This document shows positions 24,156 to 32,761 of a stretch of DNA of 64,000 bases, one piece after another. Made by a program: the position numbers and the translations under genes. Source of the stretch: Sporosarcina sp. FSL K6-1508 (GTDB lineage: Bacteria; Bacillota; Bacilli; Bacillales_A; Planococcaceae). The notes below the pieces were generated by a model. The model did not search any database and was not told where the DNA came from. It saw nothing but the letters and a program-made list of their open reading frames with translations. Numbering within the stretch: the stretch's first letter is position 1; the number at the start of each line of letters is the position of its first letter. The stretch lies in the NCBI RefSeq assembly GCF_038007465.1, contig NZ_JBBOXF010000001.1, positions 1,266,501-1,330,500 of the forward strand, read 5' to 3'.

Positions 24156-25256
24156 ATGCAGATACTGACGGGAAGTTATTCATCTAATGATGTAGTTTTT
24201 CTATTGAAAGATCTTTCAGATGCGAGTTTAGAAAGAAGTCTAAATGAACGGGAAGAGGCTATTCAAAGCGGAGTCCATTACTCGGAAATGCTACCGGTTG
24301 AATATGAGCCGACGGCAGCCTATTTAAATTTGTTTTACGAGTCACTTCATACTTCAAAACGAAAAGTGGCTGCCGGGGTCGGCACGATTTCGGAACTGCT
24401 CATAGAAAAAAAGGGAGAGAACCTTGTTCTTGTTTCTCTTGCAAGGGCCGGTACGCCAATCGGTATTCTGATGAAGCGCTATATTAAGATGAAATACGGA
24501 ACGGATTTGCCTCATTATTGCGTGTCAATCATTCGTGGACGAGGCATCGATGAAAATGCGATGCTCTATATTACTAACCACCATCCGGCGAAGCAGATCG
24601 TCTTTGTTGACGGGTGGACCGGTAAGGGCGCTATTTCTAAAGAGCTGACAAGGTCTGTGGACATGTTCAAAGAAAAACATGGAATTACGCTTGATGACGA
24701 ACTTGTCGTATTGGCGGATCCGGGTCACTGTTCTTCTTTATACGGGACGCGGGAAGATTATCTTATTCCGAGTGCTTGTTTGAATTCTACGGTGTCTGGG
24801 CTAATCAGTCGTACGGTTCTGAACAGCCACTGGATCGGTGAGACGGATTTCCATGGAGCGAAAGTCTATTCAGAACTTCGTGATAAAGATGTATCGAATT
24901 ATTATGTTGATGTAATCACAGCAGAATTTGAAGCGACAGGGGCGTTAATCGAAGCGACGAAAGCAACTTTAAGGAACACAGACATGACCCCGACATGGCT
25001 AGGGTTGGAAACGGTCGCGTTGATTCAGAAGCACTATGGAATTGAAGATATGAACCTCATCAAACCTGGCGTTGGCGAGACGACCCGTGTACTTTTACGA
25101 CGTCTGCCGTGGAAGATATTAGTTAAGGATTTGAACGACCCTCAGATCAAACACATTTTACAGCTGGCAAAAGAAAGGGATGTTCCCGTGGAGGTTTACG
25201 AACAGATGGCTTATACTTGTTGTGGACTTATCAAACCCGTGGAGAAAAAGTTATGA
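24156..25256 (+). CDS. PRTase-PELOTA protein, 'StiP' family (Ter module)
   Basis: A 366-residue protein often labelled cysteine protease StiP. The sequence instead shows a phosphoribosyltransferase-like core, with the PRPP-loop-like IVFVDGWTGKGAISKEL near residue 150, preceded by LVSLARAGTPIGILMKRY. The last 60 residues resemble a PELOTA RNA-binding domain (GVGETTRVLLRRLPWKILV). A strong site precedes the ATG at 24156. The HAD gene overlaps its stop by 4 bp. With the TRSP enzyme, it probably makes a modified nucleoside-like compound; this is inference from published genomic analysis of Ter systems. Confidence 0.8.
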   Translation: MQILTGSYSSNDVVFLLKDLSDASLERSLNEREEAIQSGVHYSEMLPVEYEPTAAYLNLFYESLHTSKRKVAAGVGTISELLIEKKGENLVLVSLARAGTPIGILMKRYIKMKYGTDLPHYCVSIIRGRGIDENAMLYITNHHPAKQIVFVDGWTGKGAISKELTRSVDMFKEKHGITLDDELVVLADPGHCSSLYGTREDYLIPSACLNSTVSGLISRTVLNSHWIGETDFHGAKVYSELRDKDVSNYYVDVITAEFEATGALIEATKATLRNTDMTPTWLGLETVALIQKHYGIEDMNLIKPGVGETTRVLLRRLPWKILVKDLNDPQIKHILQLAKERDVPVEVYEQMAYTCCGLIKPVEKKL

Positions 25257-26056
25257 TATTTGCAAGTGATCTAGACGGGACGCTTATCTATTCAAACCGG
25301 CGTCTTGGTAGGAATCCTGTGAGTGTACCTGTTCGAAGTGTCGAAGTATATAATGGAAAAGAAATTTCTTTTATGACGGAAAAGGCGATTACACTATTAC
25401 GCGAGCTGGCTGATGAGATGATGTTTGTTCCTGTAACGACAAGAACTGCTGAGCAATATAATCGTATCTCGCTATTTCGTGAAGAAATCCGTCCTACATA
25501 TGCGATTACAAGTAATGGCGCAGTTGTGCTTAAGGATGGAAATGTAGATATGCAATGGCAGGATTATGTCCGTGCTAAAATAGATGGAAGTACGGCTTCA
25601 GTGGAAGATGTGAAGCGGAAAATAGAAGAGACTCCGGGTGCTTTATTGACGGAACCGATTCACGTTGTAGATCGTTTTTTTGTTTACATGATTATCAAAC
25701 CACCGCTCTCTCCTGAACGAATCAAGGATTATTCTCGGTGGGCAGCTGAGTATGGCTGGATATTTTCAGTTCAAGGTAGAAAGGTTTACTTCATTCCATC
25801 ATTCATCAATAAATGGGATGCAGTTAACTATGTCGCAGAGAAAGAAGGAAAGAAGACGGTCTTTACTGCGGGCGATTCTAATCTTGACGTATGCTTGATT
25901 GAACATGCGAAATTCGGTCTGATACCACGGCACGGGGAAGCAGCAGTAAATTTTGGTCATCTTGGACTGACAAAAAAGACAGGAGTTTTGGCAGCGGAGG
26001 AAATCATTGAAACAATTCTTTCAATGCGGCTCCCATCAATTCCTGAAATCCGTTGA
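25253..26056 (+). CDS. HAD-superfamily phosphatase of the Ter module
   Basis: A 267-residue HAD hydrolase with nucleophile motif IFASDLDGTLIYS at residues 2-14, motif II around VTTRTAEQY, a C2-type cap, and motif IV TAGDSNLDVCLIEHA near residue 215. The cap resembles mannosylglycerate/sucrose-phosphate phosphatases. The ATG at 25253 overlaps the upstream stop (ATGA) and has GGAG upstream; an earlier in-frame ATG is rejected. The likely task is removal of phosphate from the product of the two PRTases. A PRPP-derived substrate is inferred from context. Confidence 0.85.
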   Translation: MIFASDLDGTLIYSNRRLGRNPVSVPVRSVEVYNGKEISFMTEKAITLLRELADEMMFVPVTTRTAEQYNRISLFREEIRPTYAITSNGAVVLKDGNVDMQWQDYVRAKIDGSTASVEDVKRKIEETPGALLTEPIHVVDRFFVYMIIKPPLSPERIKDYSRWAAEYGWIFSVQGRKVYFIPSFINKWDAVNYVAEKEGKKTVFTAGDSNLDVCLIEHAKFGLIPRHGEAAVNFGHLGLTKKTGVLAAEEIIETILSMRLPSIPEIR

Positions 26057-26116
26057 CGACATCGGACTTGGCCCCTTCCATTGACGCAAAAAAATAGGTG
26101 ATTGGAGGGAGTGAAG

Positions 26117-27745
26117 ATGATAAGGAAACTGATACTTAAGAAGGTTGAGTATTCTAATTGGGCGACCGAACTGAGTAAGTCGATCACCGCCCGCCCTGAT
26201 TATCGAGTTGAAAAAGACAGTGTACAATACAGTCAGATTGCTGCGCGTATTGTCGGAGCGGGGTTCGATGAAACAGAGTATATGATTGAATTATTCACAG
26301 TGAGCCAGGCACCCGGTGTCCATGTACTATCTGAAACACTTGATAAAACAATGCCGCCGGAACGCTTTCAATCGATTCAACGCATTTATGATCTTATTCA
26401 GGAACAACCGAATCTTTCGATCAACCGGTTTGTCGCCTTTTTGGAAGGCGCTCAACTGCTCCCAAAATATGTAGAAGATCATGATTTCAACAGGCTGATC
26501 CGATCAGCACTTATCGAAGTGTTTGAGCGATTCAAAGAAAATCATGCGGGTTCATTTCATCATCCGGAATTTCGGCGCGTTTTTCTCGATATTATCAAAT
26601 GGACTTGGAACCATATCGATCCATGGGTGAAGGGAACACCGATTGAGAAGGATGTTCCGCATATTATTTGGTACGGGGATATGAACAAAAGCCAGATGTA
26701 TTTTCTGTTTTATGTAACTTTACTAGGAATGGATGTTGTCATACTTCATCCGGAAGGAAAAGACGAGTTTAAAGAGATTGATCCGGAAAATAAATGGTCT
26801 GTACTAACGGCATACCCGACAACGATGCCTATCCAGCCTTTCCCACAAGAAGAGCCGAAACGGCAAGGGACTGTCGCATATCGTGCTTCGAAAGAAATTG
26901 ATCATGTACTTCACCACGAAGGGTCCGCCTATTATAAGCCGTGGCAGTTCCGCAATCATCACCCCATGTCAGTCACGTTGAAGACAACATACGATGAGAT
27001 TTTCATATTAGCGAAAGAAAAGGCATTTATACGCCCCAACTTCTCGGCAAGTGGGAATGAAGTAAAGATCCCGTCGCTATTCGCGAAGATTTCAGGCGTT
27101 TCGACAAACCGGAAAGATTATTGGGATAAAATGCATAAGCTCACAAGCCAACCAAATTGCATGATAGTGAAAAAGTTCCCTTTTATGCAGGAGAGAAAAG
27201 CGAATAACCAATATCATTACCAACACGCACTTGGTAAAGACGGTCGTTTAAACCTGGAAAAGATGTTGAAGAGCAACTGGTGGCAGTATGGTTATCTTCA
27301 TGATGGCGTCCAATTGGGACTTGCAGCAGCAATTGCTCGAATGTGTGCCAATCCTAAAATGAATGCACAACCAGGGGAAAGTCTGGAACAAGTATCTCTT
27401 TACTTGTTTACCCAGGCAATAAACCTGTCGGAAGAACTACCCAACCTATTACAGACGTTTGATTATGCGCAGGAAATTCCGAAAATAGTTTTATATAATA
27501 ATGAAATAAATGGCGTATTATCAAGAGCGGATGCAGCTTTATTATTACTATTAAATGAATTTGGCCTTGATATTATTTTATACAATCCACCTGGTCACAA
27601 TGATTTAGAGCATTTTATCGAGAAAGATTACTTTGATCATCATTTGCTGGAAGATATGGTGTTCGATTTACCGTATCAGGAACATAAAAAGGATTTATCA
27701 ATTGTAAGCGGTTTTTTAAATCGGTTTTTTAATGGAAGGGATTGA
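26117..27745 (+). CDS. yceG: YceG-family putative Ter component
   Basis: A 542-residue cytosolic protein of the YceG-like family, present next to telA in many Bacillales. It is not similar to the MltG lytic transglycosylase also called YceG. Visible segments include IIWYGDMNKSQMYFLFYVTL near residue 190, HHPMSVTLKTTYDEIFILAK, and a second similar half with VLYNNEINGVLSRADAALL, suggesting two related alpha/beta domains. GGAGGGAG fits the ATG at 26117. The stop overlaps telA by 4 bp. Its biochemical role is unknown. Confidence 0.85.
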   Translation: MIRKLILKKVEYSNWATELSKSITARPDYRVEKDSVQYSQIAARIVGAGFDETEYMIELFTVSQAPGVHVLSETLDKTMPPERFQSIQRIYDLIQEQPNLSINRFVAFLEGAQLLPKYVEDHDFNRLIRSALIEVFERFKENHAGSFHHPEFRRVFLDIIKWTWNHIDPWVKGTPIEKDVPHIIWYGDMNKSQMYFLFYVTLLGMDVVILHPEGKDEFKEIDPENKWSVLTAYPTTMPIQPFPQEEPKRQGTVAYRASKEIDHVLHHEGSAYYKPWQFRNHHPMSVTLKTTYDEIFILAKEKAFIRPNFSASGNEVKIPSLFAKISGVSTNRKDYWDKMHKLTSQPNCMIVKKFPFMQERKANNQYHYQHALGKDGRLNLEKMLKSNWWQYGYLHDGVQLGLAAAIARMCANPKMNAQPGESLEQVSLYLFTQAINLSEELPNLLQTFDYAQEIPKIVLYNNEINGVLSRADAALLLLLNEFGLDIILYNPPGHNDLEHFIEKDYFDHHLLEDMVFDLPYQEHKKDLSIVSGFLNRFFNGRD

Positions 27746-28821
27746 TTGTCATCGAAGAAACGAAAAATTATGAAGTAGAAGCATTAACAGAAAATAAAGC
27801 AGAAATGTTACGTCATGAGTTGCGACAGGATACGGAAGTGCAGAATTTAGTCCGCTCAATCGACACGAGGAATCAGACTGGATTATTGGAGTTCGGGAAA
27901 GAACCAGCTGTCGAAATTTCCACCTTTGCTGATCGCATATTGGCTTCCATGCGTTCGTCGAGTGTAACTGATTCAGGCGAGATGTTGAAACAACTTGGGA
28001 AAACGATGGATAAATTCGATAAAAATGACTTTGACGAGCCAAAAGGTTTTTTAGGCAAGTTTTTTAAACGTGGAGATAAATTAATTGAAAAAGTGTTTGG
28101 CAAGTACCAAACGCTCGGCAAGGAAATCGAAGGCATACACATCGAAATATCAAAGTATAAAGACGAAATGATTCGTTCAACAAACAATATGGATGAAATG
28201 TATGACCAAAATTATAACTATTATATGGCACTTGAAAAATATGTCGTTGCGGGGCAGATCAAAGTTGAAGAGTTGCGGGCGCTCGTTCCAGCTCTCGAAC
28301 AAAGATCAGCTGGCGGTGATCAGTTAGCGCAGATGGAATTAGATACGATGAACAACGCAATTCAGTCGCTTGAAGAGCGGGTCTATGACCTTGAAATGGC
28401 GAGAATGGTCGCATTGCAGACAGCACCCCAGCTCCGTGTCCTACAACGCGGTAACACGAAACTTATTGGGAAAATTAATTCGGCATTCATTACAACAATT
28501 CCGATATTCAAAAACGGCATTATCCAAGCGGTTGCTGCGAAACGTCAAAAACTTGTAGCGGATTCTATGGACGAACTTGATAAAAGGACCAATGAAATGT
28601 TACTGAAAAACTCGCAGAATATTGCTAGACAAAGTGTGGAAATTGCCCGTACTGCGGGTGGTCCGAGTATTAAAATTGAAACGATTGAAGAAAGTTGGAG
28701 CACAATCGTGAAAGGGCTTGAGGAAACGAGAGCTATTGAAGATGAAAACAAACGCACGAGGGAAGACGGTATGAAAAGGATTGCTCAGTTACAGGACAGC
28801 ATGAAAAATTTCGGTAAGTGA
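27742..28821 (+). CDS. yceH: TelA/YceH toxic anion resistance protein
   Basis: A 359-residue, mostly helical and coiled-coil protein of the TelA family, with typical stretches GFLGKFFKRGDKLIEKVFGK near residue 110 and APQLRVLQRGNTKLIGKIN near residue 240. No membrane helix is seen. The start is TTG at 27742, overlapping the YceG stop, with GGAAGGG shortly before. Family members raise resistance to tellurite and to some peptides and antibiotics. The mechanism is unknown; association with TerC/TerD at the membrane has been suggested. Confidence 0.9.
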   Translation: MIVIEETKNYEVEALTENKAEMLRHELRQDTEVQNLVRSIDTRNQTGLLEFGKEPAVEISTFADRILASMRSSSVTDSGEMLKQLGKTMDKFDKNDFDEPKGFLGKFFKRGDKLIEKVFGKYQTLGKEIEGIHIEISKYKDEMIRSTNNMDEMYDQNYNYYMALEKYVVAGQIKVEELRALVPALEQRSAGGDQLAQMELDTMNNAIQSLEERVYDLEMARMVALQTAPQLRVLQRGNTKLIGKINSAFITTIPIFKNGIIQAVAAKRQKLVADSMDELDKRTNEMLLKNSQNIARQSVEIARTAGGPSIKIETIEESWSTIVKGLEETRAIEDENKRTREDGMKRIAQLQDSMKNFGK

Positions 28822-29450
28822 CTGGAGGAACCGGCATAATCGAACTGAAGAAAAAAGGACAGTCCATAAATTTAACGAAAAAAGGAAATGATGTAGGTGA
28901 GATTCTAGTTAACCTGAACTGGAATCAAAAATCCAAAGTGGCTAAAAGTAGCGGATTCCTATCCTCGCTGTTTGGTGGCGGACAGAAAAACTTTGATTTA
29001 GATCTTGGTTGCCTGTATGAATTAAATTCGGGAGAAAAGGGCTGTGTTCAGGCACTTGGTAACGCATTTGGCTCGTTGAAAGACTTTCCTTATATTCAGC
29101 TTGACCACGACGATCGTACGGGGGCTTCTACAGGCGGAGAAAATCTGCGTATCAATGGTTCACGTATTAAGGACATTAAACGAGTGCTTGTGTATGCATT
29201 CATTTATGAGGGTGCGGCAAATTGGTCAGAAGCAGGCGGTATCGTCAAGTTGACATACGGCGGTGGAGAAGATATTGTTGTCAAGCTTGATGAGCATCGC
29301 AACGGACAAATCATGTGTGCAATCGCAATGATTGAAAATGTACAAAACGAGACGTTCAGTGTCAAAAGACTTGTTGACTATTTTCCAGGGCATGCCAAGA
29401 TGGACCAGGCTTATGGCTGGGGAATGAGTTGGAAGGCCGGTTCGAAGTAA
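28818..29450 (+). CDS. TerD-family protein, fourth copy, unusual start
   Basis: This TerD-domain protein has diverged from the other three. It opens with ELKKKGQSINLTKKG and has an insert (KSSGFLSSLFGGGQKNF) like the one in the first TerD gene. The metal loops read FDLDLGCLYEL and LDHDDRTGASTGGENL. The annotated GTG at 28818 overlaps the telA stop but lacks a good ribosome site. GGAGG at 28824-28828 instead points to ATA at 28836, whose product would start exactly where TerD domains usually do. A perfect terminator follows. Confidence 0.85.
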   Translation: MTGGTGIIELKKKGQSINLTKKGNDVGEILVNLNWNQKSKVAKSSGFLSSLFGGGQKNFDLDLGCLYELNSGEKGCVQALGNAFGSLKDFPYIQLDHDDRTGASTGGENLRINGSRIKDIKRVLVYAFIYEGAANWSEAGGIVKLTYGGGEDIVVKLDEHRNGQIMCAIAMIENVQNETFSVKRLVDYFPGHAKMDQAYGWGMSWKAGSK

Positions 29451-29470
29451 AACCTTTTTGAATCTACTAA

Positions 29471-29507
29471 AAGTGACTATACATCAATTGATGTATAGTC
29501 ACTTTTT
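29471..29507. terminator. Bidirectional terminator between the Ter locus and the YitT gene
   Basis: A perfect 36-base palindrome centred on CAATTG (AAGTGACTATACATCA on each arm) has T-runs on both strands. It serves both convergent transcripts. Confidence 0.9.
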
Positions 29508-29531
29508 CTACTTGTATTTACTGTTACGGAC

Positions 29532-30389
29532 TTACTTAACTTGATCCCCTTCACGTCTAAAGAACCCGTAAACTCCGGCAGTTTGAACGATATTTGTAAA
29601 GGCATGTGGATCTATTTCACTAATAATTTTTTCTAAATCATACAATTCATAACGAGTGATAACGAGATATAACATATTTTTATCTTCTTTCGAATACGCA
29701 CCCTTTGCCGGAAGAATCGTTATTCCACGTACCATTTTTTGATGAATCGCCTGTTGTAACTCGTCCGCTTTTTGAGTAACAATCATGGCGGTCACTTTTT
29801 CATGACGGGTATGAATTGCATCGATTACAACTGTAGTCACATACAAAGCTAACATCGTATACAATGCGTTTTCTGGTTCATACAGAAAGCCTGCCAAGAC
29901 GATAATGACACCGTTCAACAGTAAAAAGTATGTTCCGATTGGCTTATCTTGTAAACGTGATAGGACCATGGCGATAATATCCATTCCACCGGTGGATGCC
30001 CCTAGTTTCATGGAGATTCCAACACCCACTCCAGCAATTACACCACCGAACACTGCATTTAGAATAATATCCTCTGATAAAGAAAGGACAGGCAAGACTT
30101 CTAAAAAAATTGTTACAAAAATAACGGAAACAATGCTATAAATCGTAAATCCTCTACCTACTTTGTACCACCCTAATATAAAGACGGGAATATTGAAGAG
30201 TAACAATAGTATTCCTGTACTAATTTCAACGCCTAAGAAATCATTTAATACACTGGATGTCAGCTGTGCAGCTCCTGAAAATCCACTGGCATAGACATTT
30301 GCATTGATTAAAAAGAAGTTAAGCGAGATTGCAAGTAATAGGGAACCAAAAATGACGACAATAATACGTTTTGCTTCTAAGAAAAACAT
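29532..30389 (-). CDS. YitT-family membrane protein (DUF161/DUF2179)
   Basis: A 285-residue protein with five or six membrane helices forming two YitT repeats (NVYASGFSGAAQLTSSVL, then KLGASTGGMDIIAMVLSRL, each with the conserved G-S/T-GG-type turn). A cytosolic DUF2179 domain follows from about residue 205 (KVTAMIVTQKADELQQAIH, HAFTNIVQTAGVYGFF). The family is widespread in Bacillus in many paralogues; a transport role is supposed but unproven. GGAGG lies before the ATG at 30389. It is a single gene, convergent with the Ter locus. Confidence 0.88.
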   Translation of the reverse strand: MFFLEAKRIIVVIFGSLLLAISLNFFLINANVYASGFSGAAQLTSSVLNDFLGVEISTGILLLLFNIPVFILGWYKVGRGFTIYSIVSVIFVTIFLEVLPVLSLSEDIILNAVFGGVIAGVGVGISMKLGASTGGMDIIAMVLSRLQDKPIGTYFLLLNGVIIVLAGFLYEPENALYTMLALYVTTVVIDAIHTRHEKVTAMIVTQKADELQQAIHQKMVRGITILPAKGAYSKEDKNMLYLVITRYELYDLEKIISEIDPHAFTNIVQTAGVYGFFRREGDQVK

Positions 30390-30771
30390 GACAACCTCCT
30401 GTTCGTTTGCATAAAGATAAAATAATTTGCCAGAACACCTATTGTAACGAACCTCATATTGAAATGGTACCCTTAATCGTATAATGAAATTCCTCTAGGG
30501 AGAAATTAGTGTTTAAATTGTTGGAAATGAAAAAGACGTCATTAGCAATACTATACGTTCCGGACATAGAAATACAGCGTTGGCGACTTAAATTAACTTC
30601 TGAGTAAATAGACAAGATCAGCAATATAAGAAAAAGGAGAATCCATGTAATCCGGATGCTCCTTTTTCAAAAGGTAAGTATAAGCTTTTTTATTCGATTC
30701 CGTGTTCAGATTCCAGCTATCCTACGCTTTGCTTAATGAAATGCTGGTTTAATCTAAAGTGCTGACACCCC
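30390..30771. other. Intergenic stretch between the YitT gene and the thiF end
   Basis: No gene is seen in this gap. It holds the YitT gene promoter region on its left and a bidirectional terminator at 30631-30667. AT-rich sequence without repeats fills the rest. Confidence 0.5.
30631..30667. terminator. Bidirectional terminator after the thiazole operon
   Basis: AAAAAGGAG pairs with CTCCTTTTT, with an inner ATCC/GGAT stem. On the minus strand it ends the thiF transcript about 105 bp past the stop codon. Confidence 0.75.
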
Positions 30772-31788
30772 TCAACCAAGCAACCCCGCAGCAATCTTTT
30801 TCGCCGTCACAATATCTTTCGTTCCGTGAACAAGCATGCGACCGTCCCGGAAAAGCACAATCCGATGACCGTTGTATTCGCAAGCGACAAGATGTGGATT
30901 ATGGATTAACTTCGAAACAGTTCCGCGAATGGATTCTGCGAAAGGGAGGAGCTCAAACTTTCTGCTCTCAGGCCATGATAGTTGCACAGTTTCACGTCCG
31001 CAAAGCACAGCCGTTTTCATAGATTCACGGGAGGTTAAGAAAGGATACACAGCATTCTCAGAACAGCTTGGACATGCGGCTTTTTTCATGCTCTTAACTT
31101 CGATTGAAGCGCGGTCGCCTGTCCATAAATCAGCAGATTCGAGTTTTGGTACAAATGACGTTCCTGTTATATATTTCAACACATCCGCGACTTGTCGGGC
31201 CGCTGTCGTCACGACAATCGGACTGATGACGCCGACTGTATCACATGTCAGTGTTTGTGACGGTAATGTCTCCAACAAACAATGCAGACAAGGCTGATTG
31301 TCTTGAACACCGATGGGGAACGACAGGCCATAACTGCCGACGCATGCACCCATGAAAAAGGGGATGCCAAGTTTTAACGCTGCATCATTAGCAAGTAGCC
31401 GCGTTTCAATATTGTCTGTTGCATCCAACACTACATCATGACCTTCCATCAAATCGAGAACGTTTTGCGGCGTCACATCAACAACGGTTCCAGCTATAGC
31501 GACGTCGCCATTAATAGCGGTCAATCGCTTCTCTGCGGCAATGGCTTTCGGCAATTGGTCAATGACGTCCTGCTCGGTATACAGTTGCTGCCGATGCAGA
31601 TTCGTCCACTCGATAATATCGCGATCGACAATTGTGATACGCCCAACGCCCGCGCGGACGAGCATCTCAGCGCCTGCTGAGCCAAGTGCCCCTGCCCCTA
31701 ATACGAAAATACGTGCCTCCCGGATCTTTTTCTGACCGACTTGACCAATCGGAGCAAATAACTCTTGCCGTGAATATCTTTCGTTCAA
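30772..31788 (-). CDS. thiF: ThiF/MoeB-type adenylyltransferase
   Basis: A 338-residue E1-like enzyme. The ATP-binding Rossmann part is at the N-terminus (IFVLGAGALGSAGAEMLVRA, then TIVDRDIIEWTNLHRQ), the adenylation core is DVVLDATDNIETRLLAND, and the family cysteine lies around LTCDTVGVISP. A further zinc pair is AACPSC. It activates the C-terminus of ThiS for sulfur transfer in thiazole synthesis. It is the last of five operon genes, overlapping thiG by 4 bp. About 80 C-terminal residues extend beyond the core, as in Bacillus ThiF proteins. MoeB-like use in molybdopterin synthesis is less likely here. Confidence 0.9.
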   Translation of the reverse strand: MNERYSRQELFAPIGQVGQKKIREARIFVLGAGALGSAGAEMLVRAGVGRITIVDRDIIEWTNLHRQQLYTEQDVIDQLPKAIAAEKRLTAINGDVAIAGTVVDVTPQNVLDLMEGHDVVLDATDNIETRLLANDAALKLGIPFFMGACVGSYGLSFPIGVQDNQPCLHCLLETLPSQTLTCDTVGVISPIVVTTAARQVADVLKYITGTSFVPKLESADLWTGDRASIEVKSMKKAACPSCSENAVYPFLTSRESMKTAVLCGRETVQLSWPESRKFELLPFAESIRGTVSKLIHNPHLVACEYNGHRIVLFRDGRMLVHGTKDIVTAKKIAAGLLG

Positions 31789-32552
31789 TTCGTTACAAGT
31801 CCTTCCGTAGGACTACTTGCAACTGCGTAATCGCGCTCTGGCATCCGGCATGCTTCATAGCCAAGTCTTCCCGCTTCAATTGCCAGTTTCATAGCGATTG
31901 CCATTTTAATCGGATCTCCAGCTTCTGATACCGCCGTGTTCAATAAAACCCCGTCCGCACCCAGTTCCATGGCATACGCCGCATCTTTTGGTGAGCCAAT
32001 CCCCGCATCGATAATGACGGGTACATTGGATTGTTCAATGATGAATGACAAGTTGAGCGGATTTAAAATACCACGTCCTGATCCAATTGGGGAAGCACCA
32101 GGCATGATTGCGTGTACGCCCATTTCGCATAATCTGCGAGCGAGCACAACATCATCTGACGTATAAGGAAGCACGATGAATCCTTCATCCAATAACATTT
32201 CCGTTGCACGGAGCGTTTCTACTGGATCCGGAAGAAGTGAACGGTCACAGCCGATGATTTCAACTTTTATCATGTCGCAAAGCCCCGATGCTTTCGCTAG
32301 TTTCGCGATGCGTACTGCTTCCTCAGCTGTTTTTGCTCCAGCTGTATTTGGTAACAATGTATAGTTTGAAAGGTCAAGTTGCTCTAAAAAATTCGGTTGT
32401 GACGATTCAAATATATTCATGCGTCTCACTGCAAACGTTAAAATTTCCGATTCTGATACACGTACCGCCTCTTTTTGGACATCAAATGATGGATATTTAC
32501 CAGTTCCGAGAAGCAGTCTTGAGTTAAATGTTTTATTTCCGATGGTTAGCAT
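31785..32552 (-). CDS. thiG: Thiazole synthase
   Basis: A 255-residue TIM barrel with ThiG motifs: LLLGTGKYPSFDVQKEAV at the start, the Schiff-base lysine in CDMIKVEIIGCDRSLLPD near residue 95, and the phosphate-binding IDAGIGSPKDAAYAMELGAD. It joins deoxyxylulose phosphate, dehydroglycine and ThiS-thiocarboxylate to make the thiazole phosphate of thiamine. The gene lies 2 bp after thiS and overlaps thiF by 4 bp. Length and motifs are normal. Confidence 0.95.
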   Translation of the reverse strand: MLTIGNKTFNSRLLLGTGKYPSFDVQKEAVRVSESEILTFAVRRMNIFESSQPNFLEQLDLSNYTLLPNTAGAKTAEEAVRIAKLAKASGLCDMIKVEIIGCDRSLLPDPVETLRATEMLLDEGFIVLPYTSDDVVLARRLCEMGVHAIMPGASPIGSGRGILNPLNLSFIIEQSNVPVIIDAGIGSPKDAAYAMELGADGVLLNTAVSEAGDPIKMAIAMKLAIEAGRLGYEACRMPERDYAVASSPTEGLVTN

Positions 32553-32554
32553 AA

Positions 32555-32761
32555 TTATCCTCCCCCTACAAAATGAATGATTTCAATTTGGTCCCGGTCG
32601 TTAATGGGTTTGTCATAGCCGTCTTTGGCAAGAATATCTCTATTCATTTCGATGATGACGATACGCTCCTCAAGTTCAAGATGCCTAAGTAATCCCTGTA
32701 CACTTTCAACTTCAGCGGGCATCTCATACGGACTGCCATTCAGTTCAATTGTACGCTTCAT
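32555..32761 (-). CDS. thiS: Sulfur carrier protein ThiS
   Basis: A 68-residue beta-grasp protein ending in the diagnostic GG tail (IEIIHFVGGG, with one extra glycine). The terminal glycine is adenylated by ThiF and carries sulfur as a thiocarboxylate to ThiG. The ATG at 32761 is chosen because AAAGGGGGA precedes it and its product matches family length. It overlaps thiO by 17 bp. The triple glycine end is slightly longer than the usual GG. Confidence 0.93.
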   Translation of the reverse strand: MKRTIELNGSPYEMPAEVESVQGLLRHLELEERIVIIEMNRDILAKDGYDKPINDRDQIEIIHFVGGG

